DNA of 64,000 bases from the NCBI RefSeq assembly GCF_025149915.1, contig NZ_CP102278.1, positions 2,587,501 through 2,651,500 on the forward strand, in the 5' to 3' direction. Positions 37,398-46,800 of this stretch are shown here, piece by piece. The position numbers and the translations under genes are program-made. Under the pieces are notes generated by a model. It was not told where the DNA came from. It saw only the letters and a list, made by a program, of their open reading frames with translations, and ran no database searches. Origin of the DNA: Coprococcus eutactus. Lineage in GTDB: Bacteria > Bacillota > Clostridia > Lachnospirales > Lachnospiraceae. The stretch's first letter is position 1; every line of letters starts with the position of its first letter.

Positions 37398-39473
37398 TTA
37401 ATCAAGCAGTCTCTTCATACTATCCATGCTTATAAGCAGAGTCGATGAATTATGGAGCAGTGCCGATGTCGTCGGCTGGATCACGCCCATAACACCGAGT
37501 ATGATAAGCCCTGTGTTAAATGTAACTATCTTGCGGTAATTTCTATTGATCCTGCTCATCAGCTTATTGCTAAGTTCCTTAAGAGTGACAAGTTCATACA
37601 GATTGTCTGCGCTGACCGTTATATCCGCGATCTCTCTGGCTATCTCAGCGCCATCACTGACTGCTATGCCTGCATCCGATGCTGACAATGCCGGAGAATC
37701 GTTGATTCCATCACCGACCATGATAACCTTGCGTCCCGCCGCCTTTTCGGACTCCACAAACCTTGCCTTATCCTCCGGTAGTACCTCTGAGTAATACTCG
37801 TCCACGCCCACCTGTTCAGCTATAGCCTGGGCAGTTCTCTCACTGTCCCCGGTCATCATGACTACCTTGCCGATGCCGAGCTCCTTGAGTTTTCTCACGA
37901 CCTCCGCAGATTCAGGTCTCACAGGATCCTTGATAGATATTACCGCTGCAAGCTTGCCATCTATTCCCATGAACAGATGTGAGTGAGACTTTGAAAGTGA
38001 TTCGTAAAGTTCTATCTTATCCTCCGGTATCACGCAACCTTCATCCTCAAATACAAAGTGATAACTTCCTATGATGACCTTCTTGCCATCTATACTTGAT
38101 GAGATTCCATGGGCAACAACATACTCAACCTTGGAGTGCATCTCCTCGTGCTCTATTCCCTTAGCCGCCGCTCCGGCCACAACAGCTCTCGCCATCGAAT
38201 GAGGGAAATGTTCCTCCAGACATGCCGCTATCTTGAGCAGCTCTTCAGGGTCTCTGCCGTCAAATGACACTACTCGCACTAGTGTCGGCGATGCCTTTGT
38301 AAGTGTTCCTGTCTTGTCAAATACTATGGTGTCCGCCTCCGCCACAGCCTCAAGGAATTTGCCACCCTTGACTGTGAGATGATGCTTATTTGCCTCCTGG
38401 ATAGCCGACAGAACAGCTATAGGCATAGACATCTTGAGCGCACATGAATAGTCGACCATGAGAACAGCAAGCATCTTTGTTATATTTCTCGTAAGCAGGT
38501 ATGTGAGGATAGTTCCGCCGAGAGTCCATGGAACCAGACCGTCTGCAAGATGCTCTGCCTTGCTCTCAAGTCCTGACTTGAGCTTCTCAGACTCCTCAAT
38601 CATAGCCACTACTTTATCATATCTGCTTGTCCTGCCGGTATTTGTGACTCTGACCACAAGCTCGCCTTCCTCAACAACTGTACCTGCATACACAACATCG
38701 CCAGCTCCCTTGTGAACAGGAACAGACTCTCCTGTAAGGGATGACTGGTTAACCATTCCCTCGCACTCTGCCACAACTCCGTCAAATGGGATCACGTTGC
38801 TCATATGAACTACCACAAGATCATCCTTTGCGATCTTCGCGCTGTCCATAAGCACATCACAGTCGTCTACTCTTACCCATACCTTGTTAATGTTGAGCGA
38901 CATACTTCTGGCAAGCCCTCCAACAGACTTCTTGTGTGTCCACTCCTCAAGGATCTCACCGATCTCAAGTAGGAACATGACCGAGCCGGCAGTTGCAAAC
39001 TCATTTGTGAGTATGGATGCTGTGATGGCTGTGGCATCTAGAACCGGTACCTCAAGTTTCCTGTCTGCGAGACACTTCAGGCCCTTGCCTATATACTTGA
39101 GCGCCTTCACCGATGTAAAGCAATATCTGAGCGGCATCGGCATGATCCACTTCTTTGTCATATACCATACAGTCTTCCAGAACAGCTTGTCCTCATACTG
39201 TCTATTCATAGTTCTTCCGGATGTCTCCGTGAGATCCGCAGGAATCTCTACTCTATCATAACCAAACTGTCTGAGTGCATCTATGATACCTGCCCTGTCG
39301 CCCTCATAGATAATAACCGCATCACAGGTTCTGTCATGCACTTTGACATCTTTAACGCCGTCACAGTTCTCAAGATAATACTGTAATATGTCAGCCTGTG
39401 CCATAGTCATACGGCTCTGTGTCATGTGTATACGCAGACGATTCTTTGTCTCATTCAAAATTGAAAACTTCAA
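37398..39473 (-). CDS. P1B-type heavy-metal-transporting ATPase with unusual membrane motif
   Basis: The 691-residue pump has an N-terminal HMA-like fold (about 1-75) without the CxxC metal site. It has the actuator TGES (NQSSLTGESVPV), the phosphorylation site FDKTGTLT, HP locus FPHSMA and hinge MVGDGINDSPAL. The metal-selecting membrane motif reads DYSCALKMSMP in place of the usual CPC, a pattern of a distinct subgroup, possibly Mn, Zn or Co export as in mycobacterial CtpC (inference). Translation likely starts at a TTG (39473) with AGAGG eight bases upstream. It follows a DUF6110 gene by 57 bases and should be co-expressed with it. Confidence 0.9.
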   Translation of the reverse strand: MKFSILNETKNRLRIHMTQSRMTMAQADILQYYLENCDGVKDVKVHDRTCDAVIIYEGDRAGIIDALRQFGYDRVEIPADLTETSGRTMNRQYEDKLFWKTVWYMTKKWIMPMPLRYCFTSVKALKYIGKGLKCLADRKLEVPVLDATAITASILTNEFATAGSVMFLLEIGEILEEWTHKKSVGGLARSMSLNINKVWVRVDDCDVLMDSAKIAKDDLVVVHMSNVIPFDGVVAECEGMVNQSSLTGESVPVHKGAGDVVYAGTVVEEGELVVRVTNTGRTSRYDKVVAMIEESEKLKSGLESKAEHLADGLVPWTLGGTILTYLLTRNITKMLAVLMVDYSCALKMSMPIAVLSAIQEANKHHLTVKGGKFLEAVAEADTIVFDKTGTLTKASPTLVRVVSFDGRDPEELLKIAACLEEHFPHSMARAVVAGAAAKGIEHEEMHSKVEYVVAHGISSSIDGKKVIIGSYHFVFEDEGCVIPEDKIELYESLSKSHSHLFMGIDGKLAAVISIKDPVRPESAEVVRKLKELGIGKVVMMTGDSERTAQAIAEQVGVDEYYSEVLPEDKARFVESEKAAGRKVIMVGDGINDSPALSASDAGIAVSDGAEIAREIADITVSADNLYELVTLKELSNKLMSRINRNYRKIVTFNTGLIILGVMGVIQPTTSALLHNSSTLLISMDSMKRLLD

Positions 39474-39530
39474 GATCTTCGCCTCTTTCTACAAATAATT
39501 TACTGTGTTTTTGCAATAGGTTTTCCGGGA

Positions 39531-39845
39531 TTACTCCTCTGCGCCCACCTCTTCCTCTGCAGTCTCAGTACTCTCAGCATCCTCAAAATCAGCCTCTGCT
39601 GCCTTCTGCGCTCTTGCCTCATTGATATCCTTTGCTCCTGCATATATATCACCACAATTTTCCTGAATAGTATTCGCTGTCTTCATAACGCAGTCCTTTG
39701 CTCTGAGAACACCGGCTGTACAATGTGTATATACGTTCTTTGCATCCTTGCTTGAGAGAACCTTGATACCAGCTGTTCCGAATAATACGCCGCCTGCAAA
39801 TATTCCAAGTTTCTTCCAGTTTACCTTCTTTAATGCTTTCATCAT
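39531..39845 (-). CDS. DUF6110 family protein
   Basis: The 104-residue product starts MMKALKKVNWKKLGIFAGGVLFGTAGIKVLSSKDAK, with one short hydrophobic helix. It continues YTHCTAGVLRAKDCVMKTANTIQENCGDIYAGA, a segment with three cysteines and a histidine, and ends in an acidic tail. I recall this family (DUF6110) as a frequent neighbour of P1B ATPases in gut Clostridia. The Cys/His-rich segment could bind metal and deliver it to the pump, but that is inference. The start at 39845 has AAGGAGG upstream. An in-frame extension to 39956 is not supported. Confidence 0.8.
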   Translation of the reverse strand: MMKALKKVNWKKLGIFAGGVLFGTAGIKVLSSKDAKNVYTHCTAGVLRAKDCVMKTANTIQENCGDIYAGAKDINEARAQKAAEADFEDAESTETAEEEVGAEE

Positions 39846-39981
39846 AACTATGTCCTCCTTAAAAATATATTTGTCTAATCTTTGTTCGACCTGTCGAACT
39901 CCTCTTAACGTAAAAAATGCATTCTCTTCGTAATCATCACCACCAAAAGTCTGCACCTAATCCGTAATTTTATTTTCTGTC

Positions 39982-40011
39982 AGTATAGCATCGTATCTCC
40001 CGTCAGTCCAA
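39982..40011 (-). promoter_or_regulatory. Promoter of the DUF6110/P-type ATPase operon
   Basis: On the minus strand TTGGAC (40011-40006), 18 bases and TATACT (39987-39982) lie about 130 bases before the DUF6110 start. No metal-regulator palindrome was evident in the leader. The rest of 39846-40197 shows no other recognisable feature. Confidence 0.55.
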
Positions 40012-40197
40012 TATAACAGCCACTTTTTCGGCAACTTTTTTTCTCAATAAGTTTCAATAAGGAATAGCTTTATTTACATTTATACGATTCTGTAAGGTTG
40101 CTTTTTTTCAGACTGTATACTATCTTATTAGTATTGTTTTATTATTAATACGAGATTTAAATCTGTAATTTTCAACTATACAAAGGAGTTAAACATA

Positions 40198-41166
40198 ATG
40201 GATAATTTTAATATCAAGAGCATCCTTGTGATACTGTTTTTATTTTTTATCGGCTGTATCATGGGCTGGTGCATAGAGGTCATTTTCAGAAAATTCTTTT
40301 CCAAGAGCAACCCGAGCCACAAATGGATAAATCCGGGATTTCTGATCGGACCATACCTGCCTCTCTACGGTTCAGGTCTTGTCGTTCTGTATCTGTTATC
40401 ACTCATTCACATCGATGCCGTCGATTCGCATCCTGTTTTACAGAAAGTTCTGATCATACTGATAATGACAATAGCAATGACCGTTGTGGAGTACATCGCC
40501 GGCCGTATATTTATAATAGGTATGAACATCAAGCTTTGGGACTATTCGGATGAATGGGGAAACATTCAAGGTATCATATGTCCTCTGTTTTCTTTCTTCT
40601 GGGGACTCATCGCCGCACTTTACTATTTCTTCCTACATCCGCATATATTAAATGCTGTGTACTGGCTTGCCGACCACCTGACATTTTCCTTCTTCATCGG
40701 ATTCTTCTACGGAGTGTTCGTTATCGACTGTGTTGTATCGTTCAATCTCATGAACAAGGTCAAGAAATTTGCAAAGGAGAACGACCTCATAGTACGAGTG
40801 GAGGAACTCAAATCGAAAATCGCACTGGACAGGGAAAAGCGCAAGGAGAAGCCAAGCTTCCTCCTCATACTTCACGATACTGCCTCCGTCAAGCGTGCAT
40901 TTGAAGATCATCCCGAGAACTTTTCAATAACCAAAAAAATTAAGGAAAAAGCAGAACAGCTTACCGAAGCCATCAAAGAAAAAAGTGAGGGCATCAGCGA
41001 AGGCATCAAGGAAAAGAGCGCTGTTATAAGTGAAGGTATCAAAACGGTCAGTGCGGAGACAAAAGACAGGCTGTCAGAAACGCTCTCCCGAAACGACTCC
41101 TCTGATGTAGCCGATACTGACCTGTTTGACAACTCACACCGCAATATTACAGACAAGAAAAACTAG
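40198..41166 (+). CDS. CmpB-like membrane protein (putative ABC-transporter type IV, PF06541)
   Basis: The 322-residue protein has about five helices in residues 1-185, with the family segments FFIGCIMGWCIEVIFRKF, INPGFLIGPYLPLYGSG and WDYSDEWGNIQGIICPLFSFFWG. The C-terminal 130 residues are charged and helical, with repeated EGIKEKS/EAIKEKS units (about 255-285) that resemble an amphipathic coiled coil. The family is common in Bacillota; its function is not established to my knowledge. An AAGGAG site supports the start. It is transcribed alone, convergent with the transglutaminase-like gene. Confidence 0.8.
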   Translation: MDNFNIKSILVILFLFFIGCIMGWCIEVIFRKFFSKSNPSHKWINPGFLIGPYLPLYGSGLVVLYLLSLIHIDAVDSHPVLQKVLIILIMTIAMTVVEYIAGRIFIIGMNIKLWDYSDEWGNIQGIICPLFSFFWGLIAALYYFFLHPHILNAVYWLADHLTFSFFIGFFYGVFVIDCVVSFNLMNKVKKFAKENDLIVRVEELKSKIALDREKRKEKPSFLLILHDTASVKRAFEDHPENFSITKKIKEKAEQLTEAIKEKSEGISEGIKEKSAVISEGIKTVSAETKDRLSETLSRNDSSDVADTDLFDNSHRNITDKKN

Positions 41167-41178
41167 CATTTAACAGAA

Positions 41179-41218
41179 AAGAGCGCCACCCGGCATCGCA
41201 TCACCGGACGGCGCTCTT
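41179..41218. terminator. Bidirectional terminator after the CmpB-like gene
   Basis: AAGAGCGCC (41179-41187) pairs with GGCGCTCTT (41210-41218), with CCGG pairing inside. A-rich and T-rich flanks let it serve both convergent genes. Confidence 0.85.
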
Positions 41219-41253
41219 ATTTTATATTTTACGAAGATATATCACTTTATATA

Positions 41254-43410
41254 CTATCTCTTACATGAAACAGTTACAGGCGTATATGCGCCACCAGTCT
41301 GCTTTTTGTATGGCACTACTGCATATGTATATTTCTTACCTGCCACCGACTTGCTGTCCACCCATGAAGCTGCGCCTGATCCTGCGATCTTCATCAGCTT
41401 GTATGCGGAATTTCCTGATTTTCTGTACATCCTGTATGAATCAGCACCAGCCACCTTGTTCCATGCGATCTTCACGCCCTTGTTCGTGTTTTTCGCTCTC
41501 GCCTTGACATTTCCAAGATACAGTCTCGACACTGTTGTTACCTTGCTTGTCGTATATGCATTGCACGCCACGATCTTGTATCCATATGTCTTGCCACTGG
41601 ATATTCTTCCATCCACAATGGATAATGTGTTGGCCTTCTTAAGCAGCTGATATTTACCGCTCTTAGTCTTCTTGTACACTTTATACGCTGTCGCTCCGGA
41701 CACCTTGTTCCACGAAAGCCTTATACCCTTAACTGTCGCAGCGGTCTTCACAACCGGCTTGCCAAGCTGAAGCTTCGGTGTTGCCACACTCTTCTTATAA
41801 CTGCACTTCTTACATGTATAGAGTTTTGTTCCTGTTGATGTATATGTAGCTTTCTTCGTGACCTTTCCACTGTTCCAGCTATGTTTCAGACACGGAGCCA
41901 GCAGATATGCATCCCTCGGATTGCAGAGCGGAGTATTTGACACCCACACCACTATCTGCTTATTGTGCCAGCCCATGGCATATATATTTACACCGTCCGA
42001 ATACTTACTTCTTATATCATATAGAAGTGTATACTCGTTTTTCGGGGAATCTAGATCTATCCTGCCTATATATCTGGCTGTATGGAAATACAAGGATTCC
42101 TGCGCAAGGAATATCGAGCCGTATTGCTTTGTATAATAACTTCCATCCGTTTTATACCAAACTGATGTTCCTGACAGTATGACTTTCTTTCCACCTGTCG
42201 AAAATCTGTTCTTTATAATCTGGAAATCCATCCAGCTTGATCCCTGTTTGATACAGTACCAGTATCCCTTTCGGTAATACATGACCTTCTCAACGCCGCT
42301 CCACATCTGACCACTCTCGTATTTCTTGTCTGTGGCTCCGTTGTAGCTGCCGGTCCACGTTGCGCTAATCTTCGTATCATACCGTCCAAGCGAATATGAT
42401 GAACTTGCATTCTTTGTTCGTCTGTTCAAAGTGTTCGTGCTTATAAGGAAATAGTCATGTCTAGACTGTCCTGGCTGATCTGTGACAGGATCATCCCATG
42501 TGGCATCAACGTGATACCATTTCCCATTTATCCTGACAACATTCCACGCATGATTTATATATTGGCTTGTTGCAAGAGCACATGGAACTCCCGATTGTTT
42601 CAGAAGATAATTCATGGTTTCTGCATATCCCTGACACACGGCTTTCTTATCAACGAGGGTGCCATACATGTCATATTTGTGATCCCTGCCATACACTGTA
42701 CTGTAGTCCTTTATTCCACTGGCATCATATTCCACCGTGGACGTCAGATACTCGTGGTATGCAAGAACTATCTCAGCAGGTTTCATATTCTTTGTGTCCA
42801 CCTGCTTGTTTACCTCTTTTACCGCCGCTACAAGAGATTCTCTCACCTTCTTTGCATTCGGTATATAGCTGATAACCAGAGTTGAAACCGATCCGTTGTA
42901 TCTATTGTATACATACGATGCATTTGCTACATATACAATCTCCGGATGCAGTGCCAGAATGTTGACAAATATCGACTTAACATTACTGGTTGTGACACCC
43001 ATTCCGTGCACGTCTATATTCTTCTTGAATGACTTTATCGAGTTCGCCACCCTGTTATGATATTTGAAATTGCCGGATGAGGCTATTGAAGCGACATCTC
43101 CCTCTTCCGCCACTTCGGCATAGCCGCCGATTTCGTATATATCCGCAAGGTCTATATCCCCAGTGCATCCCTTTGCTGGCGAGTCTGACTCCTCCACAAT
43201 TCCCTGCTGTTCGCCATCCGCAGCACATTCTTCTGTCGAATCCTCAGCAGCAAATACTGTCACAGCACCAGCCGTAAGTGCCGAGCCTGCCACTATGCAT
43301 ACGAACGCACACATACACAAAAACCTGCACAGCACCACCCTGCACACGCGATAATGTCTGGCGCATCTGCTCTCATATAGCTTTTGTTCTACTCTCTCTT
43401 CCTTTTCCAT
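41254..43410 (-). CDS. Secreted transglutaminase-like protein with Fn3-type repeats (paralog 1)
   Basis: The 718-residue protein has a signal peptide with a cysteine-rich core (about 25-55). A transglutaminase-like domain (about 120-335) carries the triad Cys in KKAVCQGYAETM, His in INHAWNVVRINGKWYHVDATWDDP and Asp in the same segment. An SH3/beta region follows (about 340-520). Then come one CHCC repeat (CLKHSWNSGKVTKKATYTS, about 530-570) and two Fn3-type repeats with GIRLSWNKVSGA and GVKIAWNKVAGA. Domains of this kind in bacteria often act as wall-bound peptidases. The start at 43410 has AAAGGAG; a longer start at 43431 is less likely. A close paralog lies 68 bases upstream. Confidence 0.87.
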   Translation of the reverse strand: MEKEERVEQKLYESRCARHYRVCRVVLCRFLCMCAFVCIVAGSALTAGAVTVFAAEDSTEECAADGEQQGIVEESDSPAKGCTGDIDLADIYEIGGYAEVAEEGDVASIASSGNFKYHNRVANSIKSFKKNIDVHGMGVTTSNVKSIFVNILALHPEIVYVANASYVYNRYNGSVSTLVISYIPNAKKVRESLVAAVKEVNKQVDTKNMKPAEIVLAYHEYLTSTVEYDASGIKDYSTVYGRDHKYDMYGTLVDKKAVCQGYAETMNYLLKQSGVPCALATSQYINHAWNVVRINGKWYHVDATWDDPVTDQPGQSRHDYFLISTNTLNRRTKNASSSYSLGRYDTKISATWTGSYNGATDKKYESGQMWSGVEKVMYYRKGYWYCIKQGSSWMDFQIIKNRFSTGGKKVILSGTSVWYKTDGSYYTKQYGSIFLAQESLYFHTARYIGRIDLDSPKNEYTLLYDIRSKYSDGVNIYAMGWHNKQIVVWVSNTPLCNPRDAYLLAPCLKHSWNSGKVTKKATYTSTGTKLYTCKKCSYKKSVATPKLQLGKPVVKTAATVKGIRLSWNKVSGATAYKVYKKTKSGKYQLLKKANTLSIVDGRISSGKTYGYKIVACNAYTTSKVTTVSRLYLGNVKARAKNTNKGVKIAWNKVAGADSYRMYRKSGNSAYKLMKIAGSGAASWVDSKSVAGKKYTYAVVPYKKQTGGAYTPVTVSCKR

Positions 43411-43478
43411 CAAAACTCCTTTCTTCCGCACACTTCTTCCCCGGTATTATACTGTTATGACCGTATATTTATCAATTC

Positions 43479-46385
43479 TTAACGCTTTACATTTACTGCT
43501 TTAGAGGCGGCACTGTAATAATTTCCCTTAAATGCTCTCACATAGTAATAATATGTCTTTCCCTTAGCGGTATTCGTGTCTGTCCAGCTGAGAGCATTTG
43601 CACCGCCGATTTTTTTCACCAAAGCATATTTGCCGCCGGCCGTCTTTCTGTATACACGGTAGGATGTAGCACCTGCCGTTTTCGTCCACCTAACTGTAAC
43701 ACCGTTTCTGGCTGCACTCACTTTGGCTGTGACAGGTCTAAGACACACATATTTCGATGCGACGTACGTGCCCGCTGTCCTTCCAATGTAAGGCTTTACA
43801 GCATATGTGTATATTGTTCCCGCTTTCACCGCCTTATCAAGATATGTGAATGTAGTGGATGACGCAGTCTTGATACAGGTGTACTTTCCAGTTCCGATCC
43901 TTTTATATATCTTATAAGACCTTGCGCCTCCCACTTTGTTCCATGAAAGCTTTATACCTGTGGATTCATTTGCTGTTTTTGCCTTTGCCGTTCCAACGAA
44001 GCATCTGCTTGCTTCCGTTCCGGCACCTACCACGGTTCCTTTGTATGCCTGAACCTTGTATGTATATATCACTCCACTTGTAACCTTCGTGTCATTAAAA
44101 GCAAGGGTGTTAACCCCGGTAACCTTCTTCAACAGCGCATACTGTCCCTTTCCGGACTTTCTGTATATATAGTATCCGGATGCATTTTTCTCTGATGTCC
44201 ATGAGATCTTTATTCCCGTGGAGTATACGGCTGTTTTTACTGTAACCTTGCTCAGCTTCAGCATGGCGATCGAGCTCGTCTTTGTGGTTCCACAATTGAC
44301 ACATGTGTATTCCTTTGTACCCGCGCTTGTGTAGGTTGGCTTCTTCGTCACTACTCCGGCATCCCATACGTGGCTCGTACATACCAGTTTGGCTATCGTT
44401 TCGGTCTTGGTCTCACCGCAATTCTTACACGTGTACTTCTTGGTTCCCTCTGTCTTGTATGTCGGCGCTGTCACAACCTTGCCACCATCCCACACGTGGC
44501 TCGTACATACCAGCTTGGCTATCGTTTCGGTCTTGGTTGTTCCACAGTTTTTACAGGTGTATTTCTTGGTTCCTGTACTCGTGTAAGTTGGCTCCTTTAT
44601 CACTACTCCAGCATCCCATACGTGGCTCGTACATACCAGCTTGGCTATCGTTTCGGTCTTGGTTGTTCCGCAATTCTTACACGTGTACTTCTTGGTTCCC
44701 TCTGTCTTGTATGTCGGCGCTGTCACAATCTTGCCGCTATCCCACACGTGGCTCGTACATACAAGTTTGGCTATCGTCTCGGTCTTGGTTTCACCGCAGT
44801 TTGTACAGGTGTACTTCTTGGTTCCTGTACTTGTGTAGGTCGGCTCCTTTGTCACCACTCCAGCATCCCACTTGTGGCTTATGCACATCTCGAATGTATA
44901 CTCGGCATACTCCTTGTTATACTTGCTTGAATTGCTTGAATCCTTAGTTTTCTTTATATTAGGAGAATCTGTAATAAAATACACCAGCTTACCATACTGT
45001 TCTCCAAACGCATATAAATTATTTCCTGTTGAACTATTATACTGTGTTCGTATATTTATAAGCTCTGTAGGATTTACATTTGTCGATGTTATATCTATCT
45101 TGTTCAAGCTATCCGGAGTCGTAAAATATAAATTATCACCTCGGAGATATATTGAACTATAAACACCAGGATAATACCCACCACTCGGAGTTGTCCATTT
45201 TGCAGTGCCCGAATACAAAACCTTGTTTATGTTAGTCGAATACTGGTACTTATTTATGTTAAATGATGTTTTCGAACTACCCTCACTTATGCTGTACCAA
45301 TAACCGTCTTTATAAAAAATAGCTTTCTCAATACCATTCCAGAACTTACCACTCTCATAAGTGGTGTCCACCGCTGTCGTATATGTATCTCCCCACTGTG
45401 CGCTGACAACCATATCCGTTCTGTCCTTAGTATGGTTGATGAGTGTATTCTTATTCATTGTATCAAAGCTGACAAGGAAATAATCATGATATGATCTTCC
45501 AGGCATATCCCACACCGGATCGTCCCAAGTTGCATCTATGTGATACCATTTTCCATGTATCTTAACTATGTTCCATGCGTGATTGATATTTTCACTTGAT
45601 GCGATTGCACATGAAAGACCAGCCTCTCTTAGCAGATAAAACATAGTCTCGGCATATCCCTGACACACACAACTATGTTTAACCAAAGCTCCATACATAT
45701 CGTACCCGTGATTTGCAGCGATCGTTCCATTGAAATAATCCTCATATGCATATGCAACTGTGGATGTGAGATACTCATGATATGCAAGTACTATCTCTTC
45801 ATCGCTCATTCCACTGGTATCTATCTTACTCTTGACTTCCTGAAGTGCAGCATCAAGCTCCTGCTGCTCCTCCTTTGCATTTGTCAAATATGTAAATTGT
45901 ATTTTGGTGATTGAAGAGCCAGAAGTCCAATATGTATAGCCTCCCGACAGACTGATAAACTCGGGATGAGAATTGATAATAGATTTTACTGCCCCGTTAT
46001 CAATATCGTCTCTCGTAAGGCCAAGTTCCGATACATCTATACTCGTCTGCCACGCCTTGATTCCTTCAACAATACGCTTCTCAAGTGCTGTTGCATCATA
46101 TGTAGATGCCAGTGAAGCCGCACCATCCTGCTGCTCAACGACAACGCCAAGTCCGCCTTTCTGCAAAGTGTCGTCCAGATCATCATACCCTACCGTAACC
46201 TGACTCTCATCTGAACTTACCCGTGTCTGATCAGATGCATATGCTCCCACTTTACCGCCTGTCAATAGCACAACCGCCGCCGAAAATGCCAAGGCACCGA
46301 TACAGATTTTTCTGCTCAGTCCCCTTAACCACTCAGACCTTATACTGCCTGTCACCGCTATATATGATTTCCTCTTTTTTCTCAT
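43479..46385 (-). CDS. Secreted transglutaminase-like protein with five CHCC repeats and three Fn3-type repeats (paralog 2)
   Basis: The 968-residue paralog has a signal peptide (about 20-50). A transglutaminase-like domain carries VCQGYAETM and INHAWNIVKIHGKWYHIDATWDDP, so the triad is intact. A beta-rich region follows. Five tandem 42-residue repeats (bases 44885-44255) share the pattern C-x2-H-x22-C-x2-C, with YTCKNCGTTKTETIAKL as the common core. Three Fn3-type repeats end the protein. The repeats alternate between two types (KEPTYTSTG and TAPTYKTEG). They may bind zinc or the wall (inference). The start at 46385 has AAGGAGG upstream. The gap to paralog 1 is short, so both may be one transcript. 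Confidence 0.87.
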   Translation of the reverse strand: MRKKRKSYIAVTGSIRSEWLRGLSRKICIGALAFSAAVVLLTGGKVGAYASDQTRVSSDESQVTVGYDDLDDTLQKGGLGVVVEQQDGAASLASTYDATALEKRIVEGIKAWQTSIDVSELGLTRDDIDNGAVKSIINSHPEFISLSGGYTYWTSGSSITKIQFTYLTNAKEEQQELDAALQEVKSKIDTSGMSDEEIVLAYHEYLTSTVAYAYEDYFNGTIAANHGYDMYGALVKHSCVCQGYAETMFYLLREAGLSCAIASSENINHAWNIVKIHGKWYHIDATWDDPVWDMPGRSYHDYFLVSFDTMNKNTLINHTKDRTDMVVSAQWGDTYTTAVDTTYESGKFWNGIEKAIFYKDGYWYSISEGSSKTSFNINKYQYSTNINKVLYSGTAKWTTPSGGYYPGVYSSIYLRGDNLYFTTPDSLNKIDITSTNVNPTELINIRTQYNSSTGNNLYAFGEQYGKLVYFITDSPNIKKTKDSSNSSKYNKEYAEYTFEMCISHKWDAGVVTKEPTYTSTGTKKYTCTNCGETKTETIAKLVCTSHVWDSGKIVTAPTYKTEGTKKYTCKNCGTTKTETIAKLVCTSHVWDAGVVIKEPTYTSTGTKKYTCKNCGTTKTETIAKLVCTSHVWDGGKVVTAPTYKTEGTKKYTCKNCGETKTETIAKLVCTSHVWDAGVVTKKPTYTSAGTKEYTCVNCGTTKTSSIAMLKLSKVTVKTAVYSTGIKISWTSEKNASGYYIYRKSGKGQYALLKKVTGVNTLAFNDTKVTSGVIYTYKVQAYKGTVVGAGTEASRCFVGTAKAKTANESTGIKLSWNKVGGARSYKIYKRIGTGKYTCIKTASSTTFTYLDKAVKAGTIYTYAVKPYIGRTAGTYVASKYVCLRPVTAKVSAARNGVTVRWTKTAGATSYRVYRKTAGGKYALVKKIGGANALSWTDTNTAKGKTYYYYVRAFKGNYYSAASKAVNVKR
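44255..44885 (-). repeat. Five-copy tandem repeat of about 126 bp inside the transglutaminase-like gene
   Basis: Five in-frame units, nearly identical at DNA level, alternate A-B-A-B-A. The two-unit (252-bp) periodicity suggests growth by duplication of a pair. This is a coding repeat, not a CRISPR array, because there are no unrelated spacers. Confidence 0.9.
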
Positions 46386-46800
46386 AAAACTCCTCCTTAA
46401 ACGATACGTTTCTTCCTTATATTTCCGTTCATCCCTCAATACTTTTATTATATAGATTTTTGACACTGTTCGATAGCTTTTTACCTCACTTTTGTATATC
46501 TTGTAGGAATTGACAAATTGCGCAACTTCGAGCAATTCATTATATCTTAATCACAAGCAATTATATCTCTTACTTCAAGCCGTTTTTCTTAATTATATAC
46601 AATATTGTCCTGATGAATGGCAGTGTGTATATTTTGTGTATTTTGCACAAATTAAAATGTATTATCAAATTACAATTGAATTATTTGTCTATTTGTGCTA
46701 CCTTTAGATAGTAAGCTGTGCAACCGCTTGCGCATATGTTTTACACTAAAAACATATAACATAGAGCACATTACCTTTATTTATAGGAGATGACAGATAA
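46386..46800. promoter_or_regulatory. Divergent promoter region with a palindrome before the GH42 gene
   Basis: This 415-base AT-rich gap lies between divergent genes. ATATGTTTT (46734-46742), ACACTA and AAAACATAT (46749-46757) form a perfect 9-bp inverted repeat about 45 bases before the GH42 ATG. It looks like a repressor operator. No clear -35/-10 pair could be fixed on either strand. Confidence 0.45.

Noticed and set aside
44255..44885. Possible CRISPR array
   Set aside because: Units are contiguous in-frame coding repeats of about 126 bp with no unrelated spacers and no cas genes.
44303..44947. Long plus-strand frames opposite the tandem repeats
   Set aside because: They mirror the repeat array of the minus-strand transglutaminase-like gene and have no ribosome site or family resemblance.
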